A DNA stretch of 64,000 nt, taken from the NCBI RefSeq assembly GCF_016861695.1, contig NZ_BOLP01000010.1, positions 78,236 through 142,235 of the forward strand, in the 5' to 3' direction. This document shows positions 19,395 to 27,053 of the stretch, piece by piece; positions within the stretch are counted from its first letter, which is position 1, and every line of letters begins with the position of its first letter. The stretch comes from Levilactobacillus andaensis (GTDB taxonomy: Bacteria; Bacillota; Bacilli; Lactobacillales; Lactobacillaceae). The translations under genes were made by a program, and so were the position numbers. The notes under the pieces were generated by a model. The model was given only the letters and a program-made list of their open reading frames with translations, was not told where the DNA came from and made no database searches.

Positions 19395-20252
19395 TTAATC
19401 GGCCACTGCGCCTAGTGGAGACCTCGTTAAACGTTCCTGTAGGGCCACGTTATGCGTCACTAACGCCAACGTTTTAGCAATCGTCAGGCTCCGTTTAGCG
19501 GCAACGGTCGCTAACAAGGCCTGTTCAGCCTGTCCCCGAACCTCGTACAACACATCAATGAGGTACAAGGAGGCTTGCTTCTTCACGGCAGTCAACGCCG
19601 CTTCCACATTTTCAATGACGAGTTGCGGTTGGTCTAATTCCAAGTACATCAGCGCAATCTGGTAGCGCGCCCAGACTAACCGTTTAAAGTTAGCTTCATC
19701 GTGCCACTCGAAATCGTCCAGGTACCCCGCCGCCTCGTTCAAGTAATAGTGAGCCTTGTCGAATTCCTTACGCGCAACGTAGGCTGACGCCATCCCCACG
19801 TTACCGACGATGGCATACAGATCCCAAGGCATCCGGTAAGACCGGTGCAATAATAAATTAAAATGGAAAATGGCTTCATCTGGCCGGTTGTGCGTGTTCA
19901 ATTCAATAAAGCCACGATAATAGTGATACCGTTCCCGATCAAACGAATTCTGGACGTTGGTCATATTGACCTTAGTCAACAGCTCGCCCGCAGTTGGGTA
20001 ATCATCGTGCCGAATCGCCTGAGAAATAGCTTCAAACTGGTCGTCCATGCTACTCCCTAGACCAGACAGAATATCTCCCAGTGACACATTCAACCGCCGA
20101 CAGATCTGTAAAATAATCTTGATGCTGGGCACCTTATTCTTCTTCTCCATCAGACTCACAGTCGCTTGCGTGCAGATTCCCTCGGCGAGCTCCTGTTGCG
20201 ATAAATTCTTTTGCTTACGGTATTGTTTGATCTTATTCCCTAGTAAACGCAT
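19395..20252 (-). CDS. XRE-family regulator with TPR-like C-terminus (RNPP/Rgg-like)
   Basis: Protein of 285 residues. A helix-turn-helix at about residues 6-60 (IKQYRKQKNLSQQELAEGIC..ATVSLMEKKNKVPS) is followed by a helical repeat region with tandem pairs such as YHYYRGFIELN and RYQIALMYLEL. This layout is that of peptide-sensing RNPP regulators (PlcR, Rgg, ComR). No obvious pheromone-precursor gene lies next to it, so the signal is unknown. The upstream gap carries two identical 14-bp palindromes that could be its operators. Confidence 0.85.
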   Translation of the reverse strand: MRLLGNKIKQYRKQKNLSQQELAEGICTQATVSLMEKKNKVPSIKIILQICRRLNVSLGDILSGLGSSMDDQFEAISQAIRHDDYPTAGELLTKVNMTNVQNSFDRERYHYYRGFIELNTHNRPDEAIFHFNLLLHRSYRMPWDLYAIVGNVGMASAYVARKEFDKAHYYLNEAAGYLDDFEWHDEANFKRLVWARYQIALMYLELDQPQLVIENVEAALTAVKKQASLYLIDVLYEVRGQAEQALLATVAAKRSLTIAKTLALVTHNVALQERLTRSPLGAVAD

Positions 20253-20509
20253 CTCATCTCTCCCTCACGAATCGTGATGCTGGGCAACTTACCAATTTAT
20301 GATAAAAACCGAACATTTGTCTAAGCGACCACCAGTGACCGTCCCCCGACCCGTCACACGATTCACCGATGATTTTTCCCTGATGATGATTATAACCGTT
20401 CGGTTGCTTCATCATTAATTATTATAATAAGCGATTTATAAGGAATTACAAGCAATAAACCAGTTTATGAAGGAACTCTAATCTGTCTATACCATTTTAT
20501 CATTTTAAA

Positions 20510-20559
20510 ATAAATATATTTATATTAGCGTTCTCCCTACCGTATATAAATATATTTAT
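20510..20559. promoter_or_regulatory. Pair of identical 14-bp palindromes
   Basis: ATAAATATATTTAT occurs at 20510-20523 and again at 20546-20559, with centres 36 bp apart. They lie in the 545-base gap upstream of the XRE/TPR gene. AT-rich palindromes occur by chance more easily than others, but the exact duplication suggests a binding site for a dimeric regulator. The rest of the gap to 20613 shows nothing else. Confidence 0.5.
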
Positions 20560-20613
20560 GCGCCACAATATTCGTTGTTAATCTATTTAGCAACTGTCAT
20601 AAATAGCCAAAAC

Positions 20614-20650
20614 AAAAACGAGTCTGGGACAAAAGTCCCGGACCCGTTTT
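20614..20650. terminator. Terminator-like hairpin
   Basis: AAACGAGTCTGGGAC and GTCCCGGACCCGTTT arms around AAAA, followed by TTTT on the plus strand. This word type is common after genes in lactobacilli. It sits next to repeat C2. Confidence 0.7.
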
Positions 20651-20671
20651 GCGCTCCGAACGTCTATTGCG

Positions 20672-20789
20672 GAAACGTACGACAAAAGGCAGTCAACTCC
20701 GCTTAACCCCGATAGACAAACAATCCAAGACCGGAATCAGTCGTCTAGCGACGTTAATGCTCATTGACTAGCCGCCTTTTGTCCCACTC
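20672..20789 (-). repeat. Intergenic repeat family C, copy C2
   Basis: The 118-bp partner of C1, lying eight bases after the glycerophosphodiesterase stop. Arms here are ACAAAAGGC/GCCTTTTGT, AGTCAA/TTGACT and a third pair near GATAGAC/GTCTAGC. The loop AAACAATCCAAG and the words CCGCTTAA and TTAATGCTC are the same as in C1. Confidence 0.85.
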
Positions 20790-20797
20790 TCGCTATT

Positions 20798-22399
20798 CTA
20801 AACATAGCTCAAAATAAAGTTCTGAATGACCGCCCACCAGTTAGCATCCGGATTCTGCTGGGTCACCGCCCGCAGTCGCGTCAACTCGTTGGTGATCTGA
20901 CCATCGGCCCCTATCGCCCAGGTCCGGGTCATCGCTGCATGCGAATCCGGTGTCCACACGTAAGCCGGTGCGCCCGTGCTGTGCGCCGCCGCCAAGAATT
21001 GCTGGCTCATCGAGATCCGTTGGAAGGAATAAAAGTCGGCTGGGACCACGTTGGGAGCTACCCAATTGAATGGCGTAATGTACCCCACCTGTAACTTAGG
21101 GGTTGTCGCTCGCAGCTGACGAACGACCCGGTAGTCCAGTGAATGGACCGCCGCGTGATCACGGACTAGCCGTTCGCCGTATTGTCGGGCGAATCGTCGC
21201 GTCATCCCCCGCGAATCTTGCGGGGTCGTTTTGATTTCCACCAGCAAACGTTGATGCAACCGCTCGGCCGTCCGCAAGTAGTCCGGCCACCCGGCTAATT
21301 TTGCCCGATGACCATCTTCACGCAGCGTCAAGCGCTGAAGCTGACGCAGGGTCAATTGATGCGGCGTGACCCGTTTTTTCGCGAGCACCTGCAGATTCTC
21401 ATCGTGCAGGACCACCCACTGATGGTCCTTCGTCTCATGGAGGTCCATCTCCACATAGGTTGGACGCTGCCGGTGGATCAGGCGTAGCGCCGTCACTGAA
21501 TTCTGGACGGCCTGATGGTGGTCAACGCCCCGGTGACTGATCAGCGCAGCGGTCGTAAACCGCGGCGTTTGCGTCATCGTCTGTCCCACGACCACTAGTC
21601 CAATTATTCCGGTCACCGCTACCAATCGCCAAAGGGGTCGGCGATGGTAACTGGACCGTTGGGGTTGTTGCCCCGTCCAGCTCCAAATGATCGTGATCAC
21701 CGTTAAAATGGCCACTAAAGTAAAACCCATTAAAATCAGCCACAGCGACACGCCAGCCACGATTTTTCGCCCAGGTTGCATCACTTGTCCAGCCCAAACG
21801 TTGGCGGCCACCAGCAGCTCGCTAGCGGCCAACCACAGCAAGGTCAATCCGCCCCCCGTCATCAGGCCGGTGACCATTTGCCAAACGGATCCTGGCTGGG
21901 TCAATTGCGGCGTGAGTCGGCGAAAATAGTGCGGGCCACGCAAGAGAACGATTCCAGCAATCAGAAAATAGACGACCGCCGCAACCATTAAGACGGGACG
22001 GCGATTGAGACCGACGAAGTTGACCCAGCTGGCCGGTACGGGAAGGCGCACCAAGAAACGACTACCTAATCCCCATAATCCCCAGGGCACCGTCAAAATA
22101 GCCACGGCAACTAGCACTCCGCACCACGTGAGCCAATGCTGGGCAACCAGTCGATAGCTGACACGACGATCACTGGTGGGAACGTTGGCCAGCGTCAACG
22201 CCAATTCCGTCAGTTGCACGGCACTAGTCACCAACGTCGCCGCCAGCACTAGAACCAGTGCCACCGACCACCCCGGCCGTGTCGCCAATAATCGCAAGCC
22301 ACTGAATTCTAGGATCAGCAGGCCCCATCCCCGGAATAACCCTGGCGATGTCAGCCCCCGTCGCCAACTCCGCTGTAGCTGGCGCCATTTCTCACGCAT
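20798..22399 (-). CDS. Membrane glycerophosphodiester phosphodiesterase
   Basis: Protein of 533 residues. The first 270 or so contain about six to seven hydrophobic helices. The C-terminal 250 form a GDPD TIM barrel: ISHRGVDHHQAVQNS holds the catalytic HRG and the Asn, EMDLHETKDHQWVVLHDE the metal Glu and Asp and the second His, and LLVEIKT a further metal Glu. It would cleave glycerophosphodiesters or lipoteichoic-type polyglycerolphosphate at the membrane. Related two-part proteins in Firmicutes carry the same membrane half. It is transcribed alone. Confidence 0.9.
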   Translation of the reverse strand: MREKWRQLQRSWRRGLTSPGLFRGWGLLILEFSGLRLLATRPGWSVALVLVLAATLVTSAVQLTELALTLANVPTSDRRVSYRLVAQHWLTWCGVLVAVAILTVPWGLWGLGSRFLVRLPVPASWVNFVGLNRRPVLMVAAVVYFLIAGIVLLRGPHYFRRLTPQLTQPGSVWQMVTGLMTGGGLTLLWLAASELLVAANVWAGQVMQPGRKIVAGVSLWLILMGFTLVAILTVITIIWSWTGQQPQRSSYHRRPLWRLVAVTGIIGLVVVGQTMTQTPRFTTAALISHRGVDHHQAVQNSVTALRLIHRQRPTYVEMDLHETKDHQWVVLHDENLQVLAKKRVTPHQLTLRQLQRLTLREDGHRAKLAGWPDYLRTAERLHQRLLVEIKTTPQDSRGMTRRFARQYGERLVRDHAAVHSLDYRVVRQLRATTPKLQVGYITPFNWVAPNVVPADFYSFQRISMSQQFLAAAHSTGAPAYVWTPDSHAAMTRTWAIGADGQITNELTRLRAVTQQNPDANWWAVIQNFILSYV

Positions 22400-22414
22400 A
22401 AAGTCCCTCCCATC

Positions 22415-22454
22415 AAAAAAAGCCGGCCGGAACGTTTCCGCTCCCAGCCGACTT
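22415..22454 (-). terminator. Terminator downstream of ddl
   Basis: AAGTCGGCTGGGAGCGGAAA pairs with TTCCGGCCGGCTTTTTT on the minus strand. It lies about 230 bases after the ddl stop; repeat remnants fill the space between. Confidence 0.8.
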
Positions 22455-22535
22455 GTTGTTGCTTTTAATGCCTAAAAGTTGAAAGTTTATAACTACCAGC
22501 ATTGGCTAAAAATTAGACAACTTAATGTATCCTTC

Positions 22536-22611
22536 GCCTTACCGGCCGCCAGACATGGGCTGGGACGGTGCGGACACACCTGAGTCCATATCTACCGACC
22601 TCTCGGCTTAC
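22536..22611 (+). repeat. Family B repeat, internally deleted copy B5
   Basis: Only 76 bp. Both ends of family B are present (GCCTTACCGGCCGCCAGAC and CATATCTACCGACCTCTCGG), but the two inner hairpins are gone. The join falls between GGACACA and the CTGAGTCCATATC end, where full copies have GACAC on both sides of the missing part. Confidence 0.85.
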
Positions 22612-22629
22612 GCAATTGTCTTATGGTAA

Positions 22630-22663
22630 CAGCAGGCGTAGTCCCTGGCAGCCAGAGTGCGAC
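22630..22663 (-). repeat. Family A repeat fragment (A9)
   Basis: Only the last 34 bases of a reversed A element remain (CAGCAGGCGTAGTCCCTGGC, then AGCCAGAGTGCGACC). It lies 18 bases after B5, in the same B-then-reversed-A order seen elsewhere. Confidence 0.8.
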
Positions 22664-22680
22664 CAATTTATAACTAATAA

Positions 22681-23823
22681 CTAGTTCTTTGGCTTGTACG
22701 TTGAGGCCGCCGAGTTGTCGCTCAGTGGGATAAAGTCGTAAGCCAGTTGATCTTGCACCTTGAACTCATCCAAAGCGAGTTGAATCAGGCGGTCGATCAG
22801 GTCGGCGTAGCTAATTCCCGTTGCTTGCCACAGTTGTGGATACAAGCTGATGTTGGTGAACCCAGGTAAGGTGTTGACCTCACCCACGTATGGCACCCCA
22901 TCCTTGGAGACCAAGTAATCGATACGAGCCATGCCCTTAAGGCCCAATGCCGCATACGTTTGCAGGCCCATTTGCGTAATTTCTTGCGTCAGGTCTGCTG
23001 GTAAGTCAACGGGTACCTCAAAGGTCACACCGCTAGCATCGACGAACTTGTTGTTGTAGTCGTAGAAAACATCCGACTTTGGTACCCGAATTGCACCTAA
23101 TTTAGAAGCTTCGGGATGTTCGTTACCCAAAATGGAAATTTCGACTTCCTCGGGACCATCGATCGTTTGTTCAACCAGTACCTTGTAATCGTACCGGAAA
23201 GCGTCAGCAATGCCATCGTTGTATTCTTGGGCGTTACCTGCTTTGTGAATGCCGACCGAAGACCCTTGGTTCGCGGGCTTGATGAAGACGTTGTCGCCTA
23301 ATTTAGCTTGAACCGTGGCGTAATCAAATGCGTCGCGGTTATCCGGCGTTAACACCACATACTTCGTGTTGCGAATGCCATGAGCCGTCAAAACCTGCTT
23401 CGTCATATCCTTATCAAAGGACACAGCCGATGCCAAGACGCCACTCCCCACATAAGGCTTTTTCAATAAGCGGAAAAGCCCTTGGATCGTACCGTCTTCA
23501 CCCAAGTTACCATGGATAATTGGGAAGAAAACATCGATGTCCTTTGCCTGAGATAAATTCCAAATGGGTGCCAATGGGTTGGAAGGGTCTACCTTGGTCT
23601 TTTCCTCAGTCGCCACAGCGGCCTCGTCTTCACCATCGAAGACGCGCCGTGAAGCGGCATCACTCAGGACAAATCCATCTCGCGTCAGTAAAAATAGACT
23701 AACATCGTAGTTGGCTTTATCCATTGCATCGTAGATGTTGTGGGCAGAGCGCTTAGACACATCATGCTCCGAGGAATTACCACCGAATAATAGACCTACG
23801 TGTAACTTGCTTTTCGTTTCCAT
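22681..23823 (-). CDS. ddl: D-alanine--D-alanine/D-lactate ligase (Phe type)
   Basis: ATP-grasp ligase that makes the terminal dipeptide or depsipeptide of peptidoglycan precursors. I prefer the ATG at 23823 (METKSKLHVGLLFGGNSSEHDVS), nine bases after AGGATG; the ATG at 23835 is possible. The product is 380 residues. ATP-grasp motifs include VFIKPANQGSSVGIHK and VGEVNTLPGFT. The omega-loop reads YDYNNKF, with Phe where D-Ala-D-Ala ligases have Tyr. In Leuconostoc and vancomycin-resistant lactobacilli this change goes with D-Ala-D-Lac synthesis. The lactate-ending preference is therefore predicted, not shown. Confidence 0.95.
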   Translation of the reverse strand: METKSKLHVGLLFGGNSSEHDVSKRSAHNIYDAMDKANYDVSLFLLTRDGFVLSDAASRRVFDGEDEAAVATEEKTKVDPSNPLAPIWNLSQAKDIDVFFPIIHGNLGEDGTIQGLFRLLKKPYVGSGVLASAVSFDKDMTKQVLTAHGIRNTKYVVLTPDNRDAFDYATVQAKLGDNVFIKPANQGSSVGIHKAGNAQEYNDGIADAFRYDYKVLVEQTIDGPEEVEISILGNEHPEASKLGAIRVPKSDVFYDYNNKFVDASGVTFEVPVDLPADLTQEITQMGLQTYAALGLKGMARIDYLVSKDGVPYVGEVNTLPGFTNISLYPQLWQATGISYADLIDRLIQLALDEFKVQDQLAYDFIPLSDNSAASTYKPKN

Positions 23824-23897
23824 GTTGTCACTCATCCTATCGTATATATTTCGGTTAGCCTTCAGTATACCATTTCTCTTAAAAATTGAGAATAAAA

Positions 23898-24866
23898 TCA
23901 GCCTAAAAAATCGATAGTTGAGTTCAAGTATTCTCGGAGCTTAACGGGCAAGTCTTGGTGTAACCGTAGTGCATCTACCAGTCGTTTCCGGTTGAAAAAT
24001 TGGTTCCACCCCGCAATGGTATCCGGCCGCCGCTTATAGGCCACTTGCTGGCGCCACTGTTTGAGGGTCATCAAGAAGGTCGTTTCGTAGAGCGGATGCC
24101 GGTTCGCCAACTCGACCAGATACGTTGCCATGCGGTCGTTTTCGCCATAGATAAGTGGCGTGGTCAGGCGCTTTAAGCGTTCCATTAGCGTCACCAACAG
24201 GAAGAGTTTGTCGGCGCGCGGCAGATTGCTATTACCCGCTAAAACCGCTAGCAGGTCCGTGATGGCCGTGTAGGCGTGCGCCCAGCCCTGGTGATTCACG
24301 AAGCCTCGCGTGTCCGTCTCCAAGCAAATATAGGTCGCTGCGAGGAGCACGATTTGCCGGAGGTCCATGTCACGCGATTCGCTCGGATTCATAAAGTGTA
24401 GCAGGACCGCAAGTAATGCCAGCCGGGCGGAACGCCCAAAGACGGCCGCATTGGCGGGTTCGAGAATATGATCAAATAGATCCTGTTGTTGCGTCAATCG
24501 CTCAAACAAATATTTCATCTGTGCGGAATCAAACGCGTCTTGCTGCAAGGCGTCGTACACCGAAAAATTAATGCCATTGTAGCGAATCTGAGGATCGGTT
24601 GAGGATAGGTGATCGATCAAAACGCCCATTTTTTCCCGCGACAAAGTGACCGGGACATTTTCGCCCAGTTGCCGGGTCAGGTCGGCCAAGATGTCCTTCA
24701 CTCCGTCATCGTCGTCTGGAAGCGTGACGGGGGTCCGCCGTTGCCGGTGAATACCGTCCATCACCTTTCCCAGCCGCGTGCCTAGCGATTGGTAGACCTC
24801 ACCGCTTCTGACCTGTTCATTTAACGTCGCGAGTTGCTGCATGACCGCGCCTATCTGCTCATCCAT
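23898..24866 (-). CDS. DUF2785 domain protein
   Basis: Soluble helical protein of 322 residues, started at ATG 24866 (MDEQIGAVMQQL) behind GGAGGG. The stretch RGFVNHQGWAHAYTAITDLLAVLAGN near residue 185 is the hallmark of DUF2785, whose function is unknown. The N-terminal 80 residues are a separate helical segment. It lies 18 bases downstream of the SPFH gene on the same strand, so the two are likely one operon. No catalytic motif is visible. Confidence 0.8.
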   Translation of the reverse strand: MDEQIGAVMQQLATLNEQVRSGEVYQSLGTRLGKVMDGIHRQRRTPVTLPDDDDGVKDILADLTRQLGENVPVTLSREKMGVLIDHLSSTDPQIRYNGINFSVYDALQQDAFDSAQMKYLFERLTQQQDLFDHILEPANAAVFGRSARLALLAVLLHFMNPSESRDMDLRQIVLLAATYICLETDTRGFVNHQGWAHAYTAITDLLAVLAGNSNLPRADKLFLLVTLMERLKRLTTPLIYGENDRMATYLVELANRHPLYETTFLMTLKQWRQQVAYKRRPDTIAGWNQFFNRKRLVDALRLHQDLPVKLREYLNSTIDFLG

Positions 24867-24887
24867 CAAAAACCCTCCATCAGTTGA

Positions 24888-25739
24888 TTACGAGTCGATC
24901 TTCCCGGTATTGATCACCGGTTGCGACCCGCGTTCATTAATTATTGAAACCATCATGTTATTGATCAATTGTAGCTTTTGGTTATCCGTTAATTTCAAAT
25001 TCGTCTCGGCACCCAACCGATCGATGGCACCTTCCGTAATGGAAACGGCCCCCTCGACGATGATTTTCCGGGCCGACAGAATTGCCTGTGACTGTTGCCG
25101 TTGCAACATGGCCGAAGCAATTTCGGTCGCGTAGGCCAAGTGCGTCAACCGCGTCTCGATGATCTCAACACCGGCGACGTTCAACCGTTCCTGCAACTCC
25201 TCGGTCAGCCGATTGGACACATCGGTCGGATTACTCCGCAGCGTTAATTCCTTGCCATCACCAAAGTTGTCATAGGCATACTCGGAAGCCACGTGTCGAA
25301 TTGCGGATTCAGTTTGGATCTCCACGAACCGTTCGTAATCTTCAACTGAGAATAAGGCCTTGCTGGTATCGACCACCTTGAAAACGATGACCGCCGCAAT
25401 TTCGACGGGATTCCCTTGAAGATCGTTGACCTTTAAGATGGCGCTATTGAAGTTCCGGACCCGCAACGATACCGTTGACTTGTTTGTGAGGGGCACCGTT
25501 AAATACAGACCGGCCTCACGAATCGTTCCAATGTAACGGCCAAAGAACGTCAGCACCTTAGATTGATTGGGGCTGATAATGGTCAGACTGCTGGCAGCCA
25601 AGACGGCCACAACGATAATCAGGCCACCCAGCACGATCATCGTGCCGGTCGCAAGTAAAAAGCCGCCCCCGATGATCAGTGCCAAAACAATGACTAATCC
25701 CAGGTACCCGTTGATATGAAAAACATTCTTTTCTTCCAT
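24888..25739 (-). CDS. SPFH/Band 7 membrane protein
   Basis: Protein of 283 residues starting at ATG 25739 (MEEKNVFHINGYLG), eight bases after GGAG. Two adjacent N-terminal hydrophobic helices (about 10-55) are followed by the SPFH domain: SPNQSKVLTFFGRYIGTIREAG, VNDLQGNPVEIAAVIVFKV and TESAIRHVASEYAYDNF. A coiled C-terminal part follows (LQRQQSQAILSARKIIVEGAV). Such proteins form oligomeric membrane scaffolds and microdomains. It is followed by the DUF2785 gene in the same operon. Confidence 0.9.
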   Translation of the reverse strand: MEEKNVFHINGYLGLVIVLALIIGGGFLLATGTMIVLGGLIIVVAVLAASSLTIISPNQSKVLTFFGRYIGTIREAGLYLTVPLTNKSTVSLRVRNFNSAILKVNDLQGNPVEIAAVIVFKVVDTSKALFSVEDYERFVEIQTESAIRHVASEYAYDNFGDGKELTLRSNPTDVSNRLTEELQERLNVAGVEIIETRLTHLAYATEIASAMLQRQQSQAILSARKIIVEGAVSITEGAIDRLGAETNLKLTDNQKLQLINNMMVSIINERGSQPVINTGKIDS

Positions 25740-25827
25740 GTCACTCACTCCATTCCCCTAAATTTAAAAACTGTCGGTCGACTACAGCAACGCGTCAACT
25801 GTATGTATAACTAAAATTGTGTGGGCT

Positions 25828-26009
25828 GGTCCGCACTGCGGCTGCCAGGGATTCCGCCTGCTGTGAGGGACGCTTCAGACTGGAAAACCGCCAGTCTTCT
25901 CGCTCGATTTGAAGCCACGAAGAACCTGTGTCTCCAAAGTCGCCCATCGTGGTAGCTGCCAGCTACCACGATTTCCACGGCTGGCTACATCCCTGGCCGC
26001 CTCCGGCTC
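25828..26009 (+). repeat. Intergenic repeat family A, copy A3
   Basis: Starts GGTCCGCACTGCGGCTGCCA and ends CCGCCTCCGGCTC. Its variable hairpin is shortened: CGTGGTAGCT/AGCTACCACG around only GCC. Confidence 0.9.
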
Positions 26010-26473
26010 TAATTGCATTTTCCATGACCAACGTTGAGAGACCTACCCGAGCCCATATCTGGTAACTGAAATTACACTGGATTAGCTACTTTCCATGCTC
26101 TTTGCGTTACGACAACAAGTGTAAGCATCACCAATAAATTTCAGCTGGCATTAGATATATGTATATACCAAGCAAATCGACAACTAGTTAACTGTCCTTA
26201 CTTGAGAAACTTCATCAACTGCCACTACCTTTATTATACCCGACCAGAGATGAAAACCCTAAGTATCTACTAGAATTATCGTTTCAACCGATTAGGGACA
26301 CGATTCATTCGCTAGCGATAGCATTAGTTGTGCCGCTCAATTTACACATTTGTAACTAGCAAGAAGCCATCTATCTGGACTTAAATCAAACTCACAATTA
26401 GCAAGCGTCCCACCAATCGTATTAAGTAGATGATCAGACACACCTTAACAGCATGCTTGTAGCTCATCAACCG
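26010..26473. other. Gene-free stretch between two inverted A repeats
   Basis: No open frame with a ribosome site is visible. A remnant of family B (CGAGCCCATATCTGG near 26048-26062) follows A3. A TATATGTATATA run lies near 26155-26165. Otherwise nothing is seen. Confidence 0.5.
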
Positions 26474-26661
26474 GAGCCGGAGGAGGTCAGGGACGGAGCC
26501 AGCCGTGGTAATTGTGTTGGCTGGCGTCCTTTGCTAGCCAACACAATGGGCGACTTTGAAAACACACGATTTTAGTGTGGCTTCAAAGCGAGCGAGAAGC
26601 CCGCTTCTCAGGCTGAAGCGTCCCCACAGCAGGCGTAGTCCCTGGCAGCCGGAGTGCGGCC
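26474..26661 (-). repeat. Intergenic repeat family A, copy A4
   Basis: Reversed copy, beginning GAGCCGGAGGAGGTCAGGGA and ending CAGCCGGAGTGCGGCC. The variable hairpin is TTGTGTTGGCT/AGCCAACACAA. With A3 it forms an inverted pair 464 bp apart. Confidence 0.9.
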
Positions 26662-26683
26662 AAGTTTAGCTAATCCGCGGTAC

Positions 26684-26717
26684 AAAAAAAGCGTCATCCC
26701 CCAAGAGGGACAACGCC
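26684..26717 (-). terminator. Terminator of the GcvH-like gene
   Basis: GGCGTTGTCCC and GGGATGACGC on the minus strand, followed by TTTTTTT. Confidence 0.88.
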
Positions 26718-26733
26718 ATGCTTCAGTTCGTGC

Positions 26734-27036
26734 TTAGTCCTCTTGGACGTCGACGAACCATGCAGCATCTACATCGCTACCGTTTAAAGCATCGAAATCG
26801 TTGGCTAAGGCTGGGTTAACAGCGGTAACCTTACCGGAAACAGGACTAGGAATGTCAGAAACTGCCTTGTCAGCTTCAACGCTCAACAGGTTTTCACCCT
26901 TCTTCACGTCATCGCCAACTTCTGGCAATTTAGCAAACTTAATCGTTCCGAGTTCGTCTTGACCCTCGGTCGTTAAACCAATTCGCGTACCGTCGTTAAC
27001 AGCTTTAGTCCAGAAATACTTTACCATTTCACTCAT
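26734..27036 (-). CDS. GcvH-like lipoyl carrier protein
   Basis: Protein of 100 residues with a single lipoyl/biotinyl domain. The carrier lysine is in VEADKAVSDIPSPVSG and the preceding loop is LPEVGDDVKKGENLLS, as in glycine-cleavage H protein. No other glycine-cleavage genes are here, so it is probably the GcvH-L type found in low-GC bacteria. That type serves lipoate relay or redox-linked ADP-ribosylation rather than glycine breakdown. It follows rodA by 17 bases and may be co-transcribed with it. The lipoylation enzyme is not in the window. Confidence 0.85.
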   Translation of the reverse strand: MSEMVKYFWTKAVNDGTRIGLTTEGQDELGTIKFAKLPEVGDDVKKGENLLSVEADKAVSDIPSPVSGKVTAVNPALANDFDALNGSDVDAAWFVDVQED

Positions 27037-27053
27037 GTGTAAACAGTCTCCTT

